Shown piece by piece: positions 37,996 to 49,425 of a stretch of DNA of 64,000 bases. The stretch is taken from assembly GCA_029204225.1 (NCBI GenBank), contig CM055109.1:1314673-1378672 (forward strand), written 5' to 3'. The translations under genes and the position numbers were made by a program. The number at the start of each line of letters is the position of its first letter. Positions within the stretch are counted from its first letter, which is position 1. A model generated the notes under the pieces. The model had not been told where the DNA came from. It was given only the letters and a program-made list of their open reading frames with translations, and did not search any database. The DNA comes from Diphasiastrum complanatum. Taxonomy: Eukaryota; Streptophyta; Lycopodiopsida; Lycopodiales; Lycopodiaceae.

Positions 37996-40900
37996 TTGAT
38001 AAAGGGTTAGACATCCTTATAAAGGGTTGGCAACCACAATCCACCTTAAAGTATCTTTCTTGTAGTCAAATATGCTACAAAGTGTTCACGTCCTACTCTA
38101 TCATGAGTTAATTGTACTATTTGTTCAATCTCATAGGGAAGGTCACATCTGAGTTGGTGGACCTGATCAATATCTATGTGATAAAATTGTTTAGCTAATG
38201 CTATATAGTAATCAAATTAACCCTAATGAGATCACCTTGAGTTGCTTCTTAGTCTAACCTTATAAAAACCTAAAACATTTAAATGAAGGTATTGTGCTTG
38301 GATGACCATTGGCAAAGAGCAAGGCCTAAAGCTCTTATGGTGCAAACTTTTATATCTTTTCCGGCTTTTCTTTTGGCATTTCTTTTTGTTTTCTTAATGA
38401 TTCTTATGTTTTGTTGTCAATTTCACATAATGACCAAGTGCAAAATTAAATTTGCATTTTTTTCTTGCTATTTCTTATAGTTCTTATTTTTGATTTTTTT
38501 GCTAGTATATAACATGTAATGTTGATAGCCAATGATGGCCTACCACATGCCACATACAGATTTTGTTGAAATGTGCATGTGCCTTATGACAACTTTCCAT
38601 TTGTCATCCACATGCAGATTTCATTGCTCCATGTTAGATTTTTGTTGGTTGAGAGTTGTGGTAGGAAGGCTCGCAAATGTTTTTGCTTCTAAATATATTT
38701 TTTGGAGGTCCCCCCAAAAAAAAAAATTAAACATCCAATATTACGACAAGTGAAAAACGTACAAATCTTAAGCTATGCTAAAATGTAAATTTCAAACAAT
38801 TGTTTGTTTGTACTTCAAAAAAAAAATTACAAGCTCTGCCAGAGAGTCCAAGTCATAGTCTACACTTGGACACAAGAAAACCATCACATCAGTGAGGGAG
38901 CTCCACTTGTTTGTGACTATTTTCTCAAAGAGGTTGAACACAAATAGTGATCACAAACATGAGAGCTATAGCCACTCCAAGCCTACATGTGTAGTAATTT
39001 TGTAGATGAATAGATTAGTTTATAAATGACAAGAATTTTTTTGCAGCACTATAGGTCCATTATCCATTCATACTAAAGTATAGCATCTCTCATATAACGT
39101 GTTCTAACAAAAATATTGTATTAAGAAAGTTATAGCAACTTCGAGCTTACATTTGAACGTACAAAAAAGCTCATAGATTGATATGTAGCTAATATCAATC
39201 AAGTGGAAATTGAAAGTTGAAAATATTTGACTTGTAGTACTTGAAAACTAGCACAAACTACATTCAAAATGATACTATCTAGCATTATATCACCACAACT
39301 TGTTATCCAAGGCAACATTCACTAATCCGAGGTTGGCAACACCACTCTAATAAAGAGCATCTTGTTGAGCCACCTGAAACACAAGATCATACATGTCAAT
39401 CACTCACTTAGTGGATGATGAGCTAAAAATAAACTTTTGGAGAATGAAACCAAACAAGCAAATAGTCCATGCCAACTTTTTGGAGCACGAGAATGATGGA
39501 GTGTTAGTTATCAAGAAATAGAGGATTAAAAAATGGTACAATATTCTCGAGGGAAGGACTTTAGTTGCGTGAGGACTGAAAACAGGCTCCGAAGACTAGT
39601 GACTATAGCATTCAACTCTGATATAACTCGCTTGAGTGCATTGTTTTCAGCACTACTCTGTTGCACATAATGAAGAAATTGTTAATTTGCACATTGCAAT
39701 TGTTGATTCGCGAACTGTAATTGCTGATTAAGACAAGATATGCTATGCATTCTGATATCTCGTAGCCTTTGACAATATCCAAGTAAACAGCTATTTCTTT
39801 CTCATACAAATTTGAGAAAATGAGTTACAGACTTGAAATTTGGACACAAATTGGTAGTTGGATCTCTAGGATAAATTGATCCATCCACCCACTTTATCTT
39901 ATGATTATTTATTTTCAGTTCTCTAACAATTTCAGCAGCATTCTCTACAGCTTTCGAATTTTTCTTACTAATTGGAGTACATTGCATAGGAAGTGCAACA
40001 TGCAAATGGAACATTGCCATTGTTGATAGCTACAATACGTAAATGCTTCAAACTACAATAAGTTAAACTGAATAGATCTAGCGTACCTTACTTTTGTAAT
40101 GTCTATGTCATGCTAAAAAATCATCTCGCCTCATATTTCACTGTAAGCATACAAAGATTTCAAACGTGCTCATTATACTCCCGCTTCAGTTTTTGCATTG
40201 AGCACACCAAGATTTACCACAATACTCTTGAAGCTCTAGCCCCGAATTTTGAAACGAGCATGCAAAGAAGTTATTACATTTCATGCTTAACTAACTAATG
40301 TCTAAAGTTAACATAGCAGTTAAACATCGGGCAAGGCCAGAAACTTGGAAAATGGCGACCAAAAGTTACCGGTTCGCACTCTCTCTCTTCGTAGTTTTTC
40401 TCTAAAGTGAAATTTCTTAAAGGGCCCATTTTGAGCCCATATTTCCCCTAATGAGAGCTCTTCCACTGGTTGTCAGGTCCGAACGAATATCTAGGCCTCA
40501 GGATGTAGGTAGGCGAGGGTTGAGGGTAAGGTATGGTGGTATGGGACACCATAGCTTATCGGAGATCCGAGCTTGCTTCATGGTGGTCTATAGCTCCAGT
40601 GCTCAGGGGAGAGATGGCAGTACCTCTATGGTTGGAGCGTTCATGCTTTAGCAATGACCGGATCGATGATGGAAATTCTAACAATATCGCTTCCACTTCC
40701 AACAACAACAGGCAAACGAATGGAAGGGCAAGAAACAAGCGTCCGACAACATTCTCATTTTGTCCTTTTCCGATAGAAGGTTATGCATTTTCATCTAAGC
40801 CTTTCCAAAAGAAAGGTGACTGTGTTTTGAAAATTCACACTATGTTGTATTAAACTTCAAACTAAGGAAAAGTTGCACTGATGAAATTTCCTTTGCTTTA

Positions 40901-41108
40901 TACCTTTCAAGATGAAAGCATTACATTCATCCTTTCCGGTTGTACACAAATAAGAGAGCAGATCGTGCGAAAAGCAGCTCTTTGCTAGGATAGTCTCTGT
41001 AGTGAAGAGACAATTCGCCTTTAATTCTTTGCGATCAAATCAGAACTTGCTCACTACAATTGCTTTTGAGTTCTCTCTAATCAGATCAAAGCTTGCTTGC
41101 TTGCAGCA
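37996..41108. other. Intergenic, no recognised gene
   Basis: Mostly AT-rich. A minus-strand frame at 39802-40020 (VENAAEIVRELKINNHKI) and a plus-strand frame at 40451-40651 (Arg-rich) are open but match nothing I know. A (A)n tract near 38710 and 38817 is unremarkable. Confidence 0.35.
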
Positions 41109-41307
41109 ATGGTAAATTCTAATGCCTCAATTTTCGTTATACTTTTGCTTCTGTTTCTAGCTACTCTGGTTTCTTGTAGGGAGTTTTCCAAAGTTGGATA
41201 TGCTCCTTCAGAAGAGCAGTTGTTGGATCTGTATGAAGCATCATTGGTGCATGGCAAAGCTTACAATGGTCTGCAGGAGAAGCAACATCGCTCTGAAGTG
41301 TTCAATT
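41109..41307 (+). pseudogene. Truncated papain-like cysteine protease (signal peptide and prodomain start only)
   Basis: From ATG at 41109 the frame encodes a hydrophobic signal peptide (IFVILLLLFLATLVS) followed by REFSKVGYAPSEEQLLDLYE and HGKAYNGLQEKQHRSEVF. It aligns with residues 23-70 of the intact protease at 6717-9512 (KDFSIIGYSPEDL, EHGKTYNDLDEKQQRFEIF). Homology stops at about 41307 and the rest of the frame is unrelated, ending beside a GA microsatellite. The catalytic domain is absent, so it cannot be a protease. The signal peptide sequence differs from that of the intact gene, so it comes from a paralogue, not a recent partial copy. Confidence 0.75.
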
Positions 41308-41390
41308 GGTATGGAGGGCGTCGATGGATAGATCTAGGGATGCCAAGATGTGATGCTCCTGCAGGACTGAGGGAGAGACAAAGATAGTTC

Positions 41391-41392
<2 letters not shown>

Positions 41393-41456
<64 letters not shown>
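41393..41456. repeat. (GA)n microsatellite
   Basis: About 32 GA dinucleotides, directly after the end of the truncated protease frame. Confidence 0.95.
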
Positions 41457-41459
<3 letters not shown>

Positions 41460-41609
41460 CATTTTGGAGATTCTCATTGGTCCACGTTTGCCCTAAAATG
41501 TATTTGAAGGGCAATTGAAAAGCAGTTGAAGTGGGTTTGAAAATCTTACTCTTTGATTTTAGAGAGAGCACCTGCTTTTAGAAACTTCTAGAGAGAGAGA
41601 GCAAGAAGG

Positions 41610-41616
41610 TATAAAA
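41610..41616 (+). promoter_or_regulatory. TATA box of the FAD oxidoreductase gene
   Basis: TATAAAA, 137 bases before the ATG at 41747. Initiation about 30 bases downstream would fall inside the GA/poly-G tract and therefore after the ATG at 41624, which argues for the 41747 start. Confidence 0.5.
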
Positions 41617-41633
41617 TTGCGCGATGCACTGCG

Positions 41634-41671
41634 AGAGAGAGAGAGAGAGAGAAGGGGGGGGGGGGGGGGGG
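41634..41671 (+). repeat. (GA)n followed by an 18-G run
   Basis: GA dinucleotides to about 41652, then 18 consecutive G at 41654-41671. It lies in the predicted 5' leader of the oxidoreductase gene. Read as protein it gives RERERE followed by Gly, an artefact of the repeat. Confidence 0.9.
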
Positions 41672-41746
41672 TTAAGGGTATGGGGCGGTTTAGGGTTTAG
41701 GTTTCGGGTTGTGCTGAAGAAGGGGCTCACCCCAGCGAAATGGGCG

Positions 41747-43033
41747 ATGGCGATAAGAGCCTCTCTTCTACCTCTCCACCTTCTGCCCTCGCCATTTCTC
41801 TCGATCCTTCCCTGCCGCTCGCGATCCAGGAACGTCTCTGCCCATTCAGCCATGGGGCATCGGGGGGGTTCATCCGCTGAAGCAGCAGAGGCTAAGCACG
41901 TAGTTGTGTGCGGAGCAGGGGTGATCGGATCCTGCACGGCCTATTTTCTGGCTCAGAAAGGGGTGAAGGTGACAGTGGTGGAAAAGTGTGGTGTGGCCTC
42001 TGCTGCATCAGGCAAGGCCGGGGGCTTTCTCGCCCTTGACTGGTGCGATGGCAGCTTGCTGAAGGATCTGGCCAGGGCAAGCTTTGATCTACATGAAACC
42101 CTAGCCGAGGAGCTGAACGGCAGAGAGAGGTATGGCTACAGAAGGTTGGATGCGCTCAGCCTGGTGTTGGAGGAGACGACAGGCGGTGGTGTGGCAAGCC
42201 ATAGCCCAAAACTACCTGCGTGGATCGACGGCTGTGTGAAAAGGGCTGCCCCTATCGGGACCCAAAAAACCACTGCGCAAGTGCACCCGTTTCTGTTCAC
42301 GCAGGCGGTGCTGTCGGACGCGATGGACAAGCATGGCGTCAGGCTTTTGATGGGGAATGTGGGAGGGGTGGAATTGGAACCCGCCGAGGGCGAGGGTTAC
42401 AGGGTGACAGGAGTGATGGTGGATGGCAATTTTGTGGGTGCCGATGCGGTGGTGCTGGCTATGGGCCCCTGGACAGGGACCAACAGGCTTGTGTCAGATC
42501 TCACAACTATATCAGGCATCAAAGCCCATAGTATAGTTTTGTACCCACAGAACCCTAATGTGATCTCCCCCCATGCTCTTTTTCTGCAATACAAGACCCA
42601 AGAGGGCAAACAATTGGACCCTGAGGTGTACCCACGCCCATCAGGCGAGGTCTATGTGTGTGGAATGTCAGAAGAAGTCGAGATTCCTGTAGACTCAGAT
42701 CGGGTTAAGCCAAGGAAAGAAGCAATTGTGATGCTGCGGCGAATTGCCAGCACGGTTTCGAGCGAATTGGTGAATGCTGAGCTGAGAATAGAGCAGGCTT
42801 GCTTCTTGCCGTGCTCTGTTGATGGTCGGCCTTTAATTGGGGGGATTCCGAATGTTGCGGGGGCATATGTGGGCACTGGCCATAGCTGCTGGGGGATCTT
42901 GAATGGGCCTGCTACTGGGTCATCTCTAGCAGAGCTCATAGTTGATGGAGTGGCAAAGACTGTGGATCTAAGCCCTTTTGATCCTGCAAGATTTGGGCAA
43001 ACTTCTCATCGACAAAAACAAGTAGCGCTTTGA
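41747..43033 (+). CDS. FAD-dependent oxidoreductase, DAO family, single exon
   Basis: An intronless frame of 428 residues. Residues 1-49 are Ser/Arg/Leu-rich without acidic residues until position 44 (LPCRSRSRNVSAHSA), suggesting an organelle transit peptide. A Rossmann dinucleotide-binding segment follows at 51-80: HVVVCGAGVIGSCTAYFLAQ and the acidic end VTVVEK. Next are the DAO-type SAASGKAGGFLALDW and a C-terminal GTGHSCWGILNGPATG, where family members close the FAD site. The family oxidises amines or amino acids with FAD; the substrate here cannot be told. The frame stays open upstream to 41624, but those codons come from the GA/poly-G repeat. The gene is GC-richer than its surroundings. 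It resembles plant and fungal TDA3-like oxidoreductases. Confidence 0.85.
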   Translation: MAIRASLLPLHLLPSPFLSILPCRSRSRNVSAHSAMGHRGGSSAEAAEAKHVVVCGAGVIGSCTAYFLAQKGVKVTVVEKCGVASAASGKAGGFLALDWCDGSLLKDLARASFDLHETLAEELNGRERYGYRRLDALSLVLEETTGGGVASHSPKLPAWIDGCVKRAAPIGTQKTTAQVHPFLFTQAVLSDAMDKHGVRLLMGNVGGVELEPAEGEGYRVTGVMVDGNFVGADAVVLAMGPWTGTNRLVSDLTTISGIKAHSIVLYPQNPNVISPHALFLQYKTQEGKQLDPEVYPRPSGEVYVCGMSEEVEIPVDSDRVKPRKEAIVMLRRIASTVSSELVNAELRIEQACFLPCSVDGRPLIGGIPNVAGAYVGTGHSCWGILNGPATGSSLAELIVDGVAKTVDLSPFDPARFGQTSHRQKQVAL

Positions 43034-43193
43034 GTTTTCTTTAATTCTTTCAACAAATGGATCCTCTGACATGGGTTCACTAGGCTAATGCATCTTTGCC
43101 AAAGCTTCAAGAATGCCGAACTACTTGAAATTTTTACATGAAGCAGTGCGCCAAATACATAGAAAGAAAGTAATTGTGCAAACTCATGAGCCA

Positions 43194-43199
43194 AATAAA
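43194..43199 (+). terminator. Poly(A) signal of the oxidoreductase gene
   Basis: AATAAA about 160 bases after the stop codon, a usual distance for a plant 3' untranslated region. Confidence 0.45.
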
Positions 43200-45044
43200 A
43201 TGTCAGGATTCCTAGCATGAGAAGTATGTACAGAACTAATGTGGTAGTCAAATCTCTTGAAAGAAAGGGCAATGGTAGTTATGTTCATTTAGGAATGTAC
43301 TATACAATTTTTTTGTGAATACCTACTTGTAGGCTTGATTATTGGTTTTGTTGCTTGTTACCAAAGCAAGATACAATTGTAGTTTAATGAGAAAGTTTCA
43401 GCTTGTGAGCTGTTCTTTTACATGCATGTCTGTGGTTTCTTGCATGATTTAGTTGGGAGTTCAGCTCAGATTATTTTTTGAATCAACCCAACCTACAAGG
43501 GTATGTATTTTGGACTATAACCCCATCTGGTTTTCAAGAGTAAATCTCCTATTTGTTGGGAGATTGGTCGAGTAGTTTCATCTCTTGAAATTCAAATTAG
43601 ACGATGTTCAAGCCTCCTTCCAACACCCCATGGCACATGGCACACACGAAGTATTTGCTACTTGGCTTTTGACACATAACGAGTATAAATTGGACAAATT
43701 GGAACTAATTGACCTACTTGTAGACTAGAGACATTTGAAATTCACATTTCTATGTTTTTATTGTTGCCCATTGCCATGGAAAATTTTTGTAGTTCAAGGA
43801 AGAAGTGGGGTTTCAACATAAGTGTGTTTCGGACTCACTTCCTATGTGCAATTTCAATTTGACCAAGGAGATATAATCTTTTTTATTTGCTTGAGTGTCA
43901 TGTACACTTTTGATTGTTTTTGGGTCCACTATGGTTAAAAAAATGTTTGCTAGTATGTTAAACAAATGTCCAACTATGAAAATGCTTTGGTATAAGGTGC
44001 TTTGTCCTAACAACAATATGTTTTTTTCCATCTAATTTTGGAAGGCTTTAATCATGATTGTTCATAAATTAGGGAGAAAAAAGAATTGATCCTTTCCATG
44101 TTAATAAAGGAAAATGGCTTGGAACTTAAAGACAACCTAACGGTTGTTTCATTGCTTGTCAAACCCAAAACAAGTTTCATGCACATAGTCAAGAAGCTTT
44201 TCTTGGAGCAGGTCTAAGCAACATGAATTTTGCATAATAGAACTAGATAGATACTATAACTTCTTGGTCATAGGTATTTGGTTATGTTTGTGCACAACTC
44301 ATTTCCAAAGAGCTCTTTGGAGAGATTATATATAAGATTTTATAATGTGGATATAGAAGATAAATCGGACAATCAACTTGGCCACCTCATCCATCTATGT
44401 TCATGACATTATATATACGAACTTGTTAAAATAATTTTTTTGCACCAAATGAGTTTTCTTGTAGTTTTGTAAAGGGAAATGCTATATGCATTAAAACATA
44501 TAAACTGGATTATAAAAGAGCAAGGACATTAATAAAGCAATTGATGATTGTTGTTTTTTAGAGTGAACCTTGATGGATTAAGGCCTTCATTGAGACCAAT
44601 AAGAAGATGCCACTTGAATAATTAATGCTTTGTAAATAGCATATTTCTGACATTTTGGGTTATTTTGCTCATTTTGTGAATTTAGACCTCATTAGTTGCC
44701 TCTTTTTCATTGTTTTGTTATTGATGTATGTGTAGTGTTCTCTCCACTTTTGTTTTTGTATGCATCACCTTTGCTTCATATGATACGAAAAGCCAACACC
44801 TTATAGATGCTTCATCCTTACCAAATGATTTTGTGAGATTGATACTCACTCTTTCCAACTTGCTTGTGTCTTCTTGTGCCTTAGTTATGTTTGTAAATCA
44901 TTTGCATTTTATTGCAAACTTTTTCCCAAGGCCTTTTAAGTCTTCCAACTTTTACCTCCCGAGGTTTAGTTGCTTTGTCTCATCGATCTACATGTTCCTC
45001 CTTCACATAGATTGCATTTTCCAATATTAAATATCTCTTTTATC
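43200..45044. other. AT-rich intergenic DNA, nothing recognised
   Basis: Short open frames on both strands without family resemblance. No repeat or mobile-element end that I can support until the copia protease begins at 45045. Confidence 0.35.
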
Positions 45045-47140
45045 ACACTACCTCCCCCCACCCTATTTTACTACCATGTTTCACCATCATTGGCCATGTA
45101 GATCACCCTCTTGTCACCTTCATATGCCAACAAAGATGAAAAATTCTCTTTGTGAAAGGTCATGTGTGAGGTTACTCCACTATCATCCACCAAGGATCAA
45201 TATCTCCATCATTAGCAACCAAACATGAAGACATCACAAAAGCATCATCATTTGAATTTTGATCACCAACACGAGTTAGATTTCTTTGCAACACCTTGAT
45301 CTCTCTTTTTCTTGAAGCACTCACTAGAAAAATGTCCTTTGACTTCACAATAGAAACATTTTAGCTTAGATCTATCTTTCTTCTTGCCAACAAAAGTAGA
45401 AGCCTCACCTTGATCTTGCCCTTTAGACCACTTGCCTTTGCCTTTGCCCTTTGAGAACATAGGCGCCTCCTCTCCAACTTGATAAATGGAAGCAGATCCT
45501 CCTCTTGATAGAAGCCTAAACTCCTCATTCACCAAGATCTCTTGCAAATCCACCATACTTGGCAAAGTCTTTTGAATAGCAAAACTTTGAACAAGATTAG
45601 CATGATCACCCAACAAGCCATTAAGAACACCTCGAACAAGTTCTACTTCCTTAATGCTTTTCGATCATTACATGCTAACTCATCATTGAATGTTTTATGC
45701 TACATACCTATGTAACTAGCAGTACTTCAGACCCCTAATAGTCCATTTAGTATTGGGGGCTAAATGGCAAGGTACCCTTGGATAAGGGCAAGCAAGTGAC
45801 TATACCTTAGCTGGAGGCATGGAGTCACGTGACCCTTGGATAAGGGGTACCCTTAGTATTAAGGGTAGGTGCCTTAGATTAAGGTACTAGTGCCCTTGGT
45901 TAAGGGCAGGTAGGTGTCTATGCCTTGGATGGAGGTATGGAACCTAGAGAGGTGTTAGAAAGTCATTGGATGACTATTTTTTTAAACCTTGGACCTCAAC
46001 CTTGAACCATATCACTTTATTGGCCTAGGACCAAAGTATACTTGCACAACTTGGGCAATGGGACCTAGTAGGAGAGCGCCCTTCTAAAGTGTCCATTGAG
46101 TTCCCAACTCCCACAAGAAAGGCATTCAAAGAGTCATAGGTTATGGAAGGAGTCTCTTGACATTCCATAAGCCTATGGAGGCTCTTGGAGATTCTTTAAC
46201 TCCCCTAGGCTTCTCTCTCTCTCTCATTGGATGAGCATGGAACTCCATAGTGCATTGGAGGGGTCCATGGGCCTTTATATGAGGGTAGTAGGGCGCCCAT
46301 TGGGAGGGGGAGATCTCTCTTGTTTGCTTTGCTTATGCTCTAGTGTTGCTACTAGTGTGTAGAGTGCTTTCTTGTGGATCTTGCTTATGGTATGGGACAT
46401 AAGTAGGGTTTGGATCTTGAGTATGCTATGGAGTGTTGTGGTATGCTTGTGATTTGTTTATGGTTAGCAAGGGGATGCTAGATAGGTCTTGCTTGGAGCT
46501 TGGATCTAGCTATAGTTGGGTGGTGAATACTTGAGGCCAACTTGTTATCTATCTTTGTGTTTAAAGTTTAGGGACACAAGTGGAGGAGAGGTCCTTGGAG
46601 GCTTGCAGATCCTTACTTGCAGGTGGAGGCATCCTAGCTTGAAGTTGGGGAGCATCTTGAAGCTTGCAGGTTGCTTGGAGGACATTTGGAGGCTCTACCT
46701 TGGATTTGGAGGTCATCCTCACCTCTACTTGTAAAACTTTAACTCTCAAAACAAAAGCATGAGCACTTTCATCCTTCTTTTACATACATTGAAAGATTTG
46801 CCTCCTAAGGATTAGTACCCTTGATGTAGACTTGGACTCATAAAGCTTCTTCAAAGCTTCCAAGCCTCTCTTTATGAAGTACACTTACCAACTCCCTTGA
46901 GATGTTCATTTGTAGCATGCATCTTGATCACATGAAGAGCTTTCTTTGACCTCCTATCATACCAAATTCTTCTTCAGGTGCCAAAGGTCTTTCCTCCACA
47001 CCTACAACAATATCCATCAACTCATTCATCTCAATGAGAGACTCCATTCTCACCTTCCAAGTAGAATAGCTGCTTGAGGTAAGTCTATCATTGCTTTCCA
47101 ACATGAAGCCTCCATTTGTAGGACCATGAGTTGAGGACAA
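45045..47140 (-). pseudogene. Ty1/copia gag and protease remnant, split by an insertion
   Basis: Minus-strand gag starts at ATG 47140 (ESNDRLTSSSYSTWKVRM), goes through KKALHVIKMHATNEHLKGVG and EAWKALKKLYESKS in changing frames to about 46755, is interrupted, and resumes at about 45700 (KEVELVRGVLNGLLGDHANL). A zinc knuckle CFYCEVKGHFSSEC lies at about 45362-45321 and a protease motif WMDSGVTSHMT at about 45180-45150, with the catalytic DSG intact. It ends near 45045 with no integrase. Several frameshifts and stops make it non-functional. Confidence 0.8.
45720..46750 (+). mobile_element. About 1-kb insertion inside gag, solo-LTR-like
   Basis: It separates the two halves of the gag above. It has no coding capacity, carries repeated CCTTGGATAAGGG palindromes at 45770-45900, a TATA-like TTTATATGAG near 46275 and a GGAG-rich 3' part at 46580-46710. 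That layout is like an LTR in plus orientation. I could not find a clean target duplication, so the type is inferred. Confidence 0.4.
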
Positions 47141-47257
47141 ACTAGTTAGTTACTTGAGAGATAATTGAATGTGACATGTTAGTGGGTAGTTGAGAAAACC
47201 ACATTTAGTTATGCACAATGGTAGAAAGTGACATCCACAAAATTGAATGGCGGGGAA

Positions 47258-48042
47258 AAAAAAGCCAGGAAGAGAGAAGATAGAAAAGAAAAACCGACAA
47301 AGGGAGGAGAACCTCTGTTGATGATTATTGAGGACGAGAGAGAGGTCACAAGGAATTGAGTAGTGTGGAGAGAGCATAGAGCTGGATGTCAGGTTCCATA
47401 TTGGACGATCTAGAGAAGGATAGCCGATTGGTTGCATTAATGATCAAATTAATGTTGAGCAGAGTTGATGTTGTGATGTGTATTGTTGGATAAAATTGTA
47501 AGAATTATTGTCATTGGAATGGGAACCTTTGGAATACTTCTTATCATATCTGTGCACCATTTGTTGTTCATATTTGTGATGAGTGTTTGTGAATTTCCCC
47601 GATTATTCATGGAGTGTCACAAGTGAGAATTGAAGTTTATCTGTTGTATAAATTTAAGATTGTAGAACTGAAACTATAGATGTGTTGTTTGCAATTGTAG
47701 TAATACGTTGATGAATGTCAAGCAGGTAGAACTTATTTGAGTTATTCGTGATGACAAGCCAAAGTTACAAGCTAGATGCTTAGAATGAGTTGTAAATTAT
47801 TTTTGCCATGTTCCATGTTTTATGGAGATGTAATTGAAGTGAGGAGTGTTAGGATTGGCTATTCTTTCAGTTGATTGAGTTTGAATGAATGAAAGATCAA
47901 TTTGAAAATATAGATTCTAAGCAGTAGCTTGTGAGTGAAAAGAGTGTTCAGTAAATCCTAAATATCAATTAATTGGTTGTGTATAATTACAGCTCTGTAT
48001 TCAACAGTTGGCAGGATACGAAGTGGGAGTGTATCTCTGTCA
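47258..48042 (+). repeat. Probable Ty3/gypsy 5' LTR
   Basis: Its first 460 bases recur at 49778-50241 in the same orientation, and it ends directly before a gypsy-type primer site. The left boundary is approximate because the repeat fades into a G/A-rich stretch. Confidence 0.5.
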
Positions 48043-48060
48043 AAATTTGGCGCCGTTGCC
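48043..48060 (+). other. Ty3/gypsy primer-binding site
   Basis: TTTGGCGCCGTTGCCGAC matches the TTGGCGCCGTTGCCGGGG start that follows the 5' LTR in many plant Ty3/gypsy elements. Confidence 0.6.
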
Positions 48061-48169
48061 GACTTTCTTTCATTTCCATATTCGCATTTCTTTTGCTTTT
48101 CATTCTAATCGTTTTTTGTTTGTGAAACTCGATTATTAAGGTATCATGCACAGCTCGTAAATAAACGCA

Positions 48170-48340
48170 CTACAGAAAGCCTGGCATGATAATCATATTA
48201 GATTGAAGGAATTAGCCAAAGGAGCTCAGGTTCTACTCTATAGAACTCGAAACATTCAACCAGGAAAGCTTAAATTTCAAGGCCAAGGACCTTATGTGAT
48301 CACCCAATGGATCCGTGCAACTGGAGACGTTAGACGGGAT
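48170..48340 (+). pseudogene. Ty3/gypsy integrase C-terminal scrap
   Basis: The plus strand reads RLKELAKGAQVLLYRTRN, then PGKLKFQGQGPYVITQW. It matches the end of plant gypsy integrases (KxFxxGDKVLLYxSR, then PGKLRxxWxGPYxV). It lies only about 110 bases after the primer site, so gag, protease, RT and most of integrase are deleted. Confidence 0.65.
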
Positions 48341-48798
48341 CCCATTAGACATGTTGGTTAATGGATCTCGACTGCGTAAATTCTATACTTTGTGAAACTC
48401 ATATTTTTTTGTACATATGTATATCTTCTTCAGAATAGTATTTGATGTGTTTCTTGGTTTTACGTAAGCAATTCATATCCATGCTTTTCCAAGAATCAAT
48501 CTACTTACACCCCTTCTAAGCGAAATTTTTTTCATGCACGAACACGTTTTTTTTTTTCCAATTATTTTTTAAGTCCTGACAAATTCTTGAAATTGCCATA
48601 TGCATTCATGCACCATCACTCAACACATTTCACATTGATCTGCTCACTATTTCTACTGACCATATTCTTTCTTTTCCTACTTGTCTTTCCACAATGTTTT
48701 GCCGGGGGCAAAGACAAGGAGAAATCCTTGTGTTTCAAGAATCACGAATCAACTCCAGATGCAAATTCCTTCAACAGATGTGGTTAATGAGAAATACT

Positions 48799-48994
48799 AC
48801 ATCAACCGAGATTAGTATGAACTGCATCAACCGAGATCAGTTGAACTGCATCACCCAAGATTAGTATGAATTGCATCAACCGAGACTAGTATGAAGTGCA
48901 TCAATCGAGATCAATATGGACTGCATCAACCAAGATCAATATGAACTGCATCAACCGAGATCAATATGAACTGCATCAACCGAGATCAGATCAA
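48799..48994 (+). repeat. 25-bp minisatellite
   Basis: About seven or eight units of the form GAACTGCATCAACCGAGATC plus AATAT, with unit-to-unit substitutions; the last units are the most regular. Confidence 0.85.
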
Positions 48995-49425
48995 CCGAAG
49001 TTCACACGTGAGGCGTGTCAATCGAAGGTCACATCAACGAATGAATACATCATCGGACAACATCCTTGTGAACTAATTTACACAAGATAATTGTTCACAA
49101 ATATACTTCTACCTCATGAGCTTCTTTGAAAAACCAAGTGCCAATTCTCATGACTCTCTAACGATCTTGTGCATGCCCACGCTCTGACACACAAACAGTT
49201 GATCTAAGCACTACTTTGATTCTTGCTTATTGTTTGCACGACACGATTTCACAGTTCAAAAGTACACCAAAAAGATTGAAGTGCCTTACAGACATAAAAC
49301 ATACGAAGATGAACATGGCTACTTTTGCTGATCTGGAGTTTATGATTGGAAGCATCGTTGTTCCCGTTAGCTTGAGTCTCATGGACATAAAAGAAATGCA
49401 GTAGTGATATGAGTAGGCATAACCA

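Noticed and set aside
41624-41746. N-terminal extension of the oxidoreductase from the ATG at 41624
   Set aside because: These codons are the GA and poly-G repeat (REREREGGGG), the frame extension is accidental, and the ATG lies upstream of the start of transcription predicted from the TATA box at 41610.
48799-48994. CRISPR-like array
   Set aside because: Units are directly contiguous 25-bp repeats without spacers, in a plant nuclear context; it is a minisatellite.
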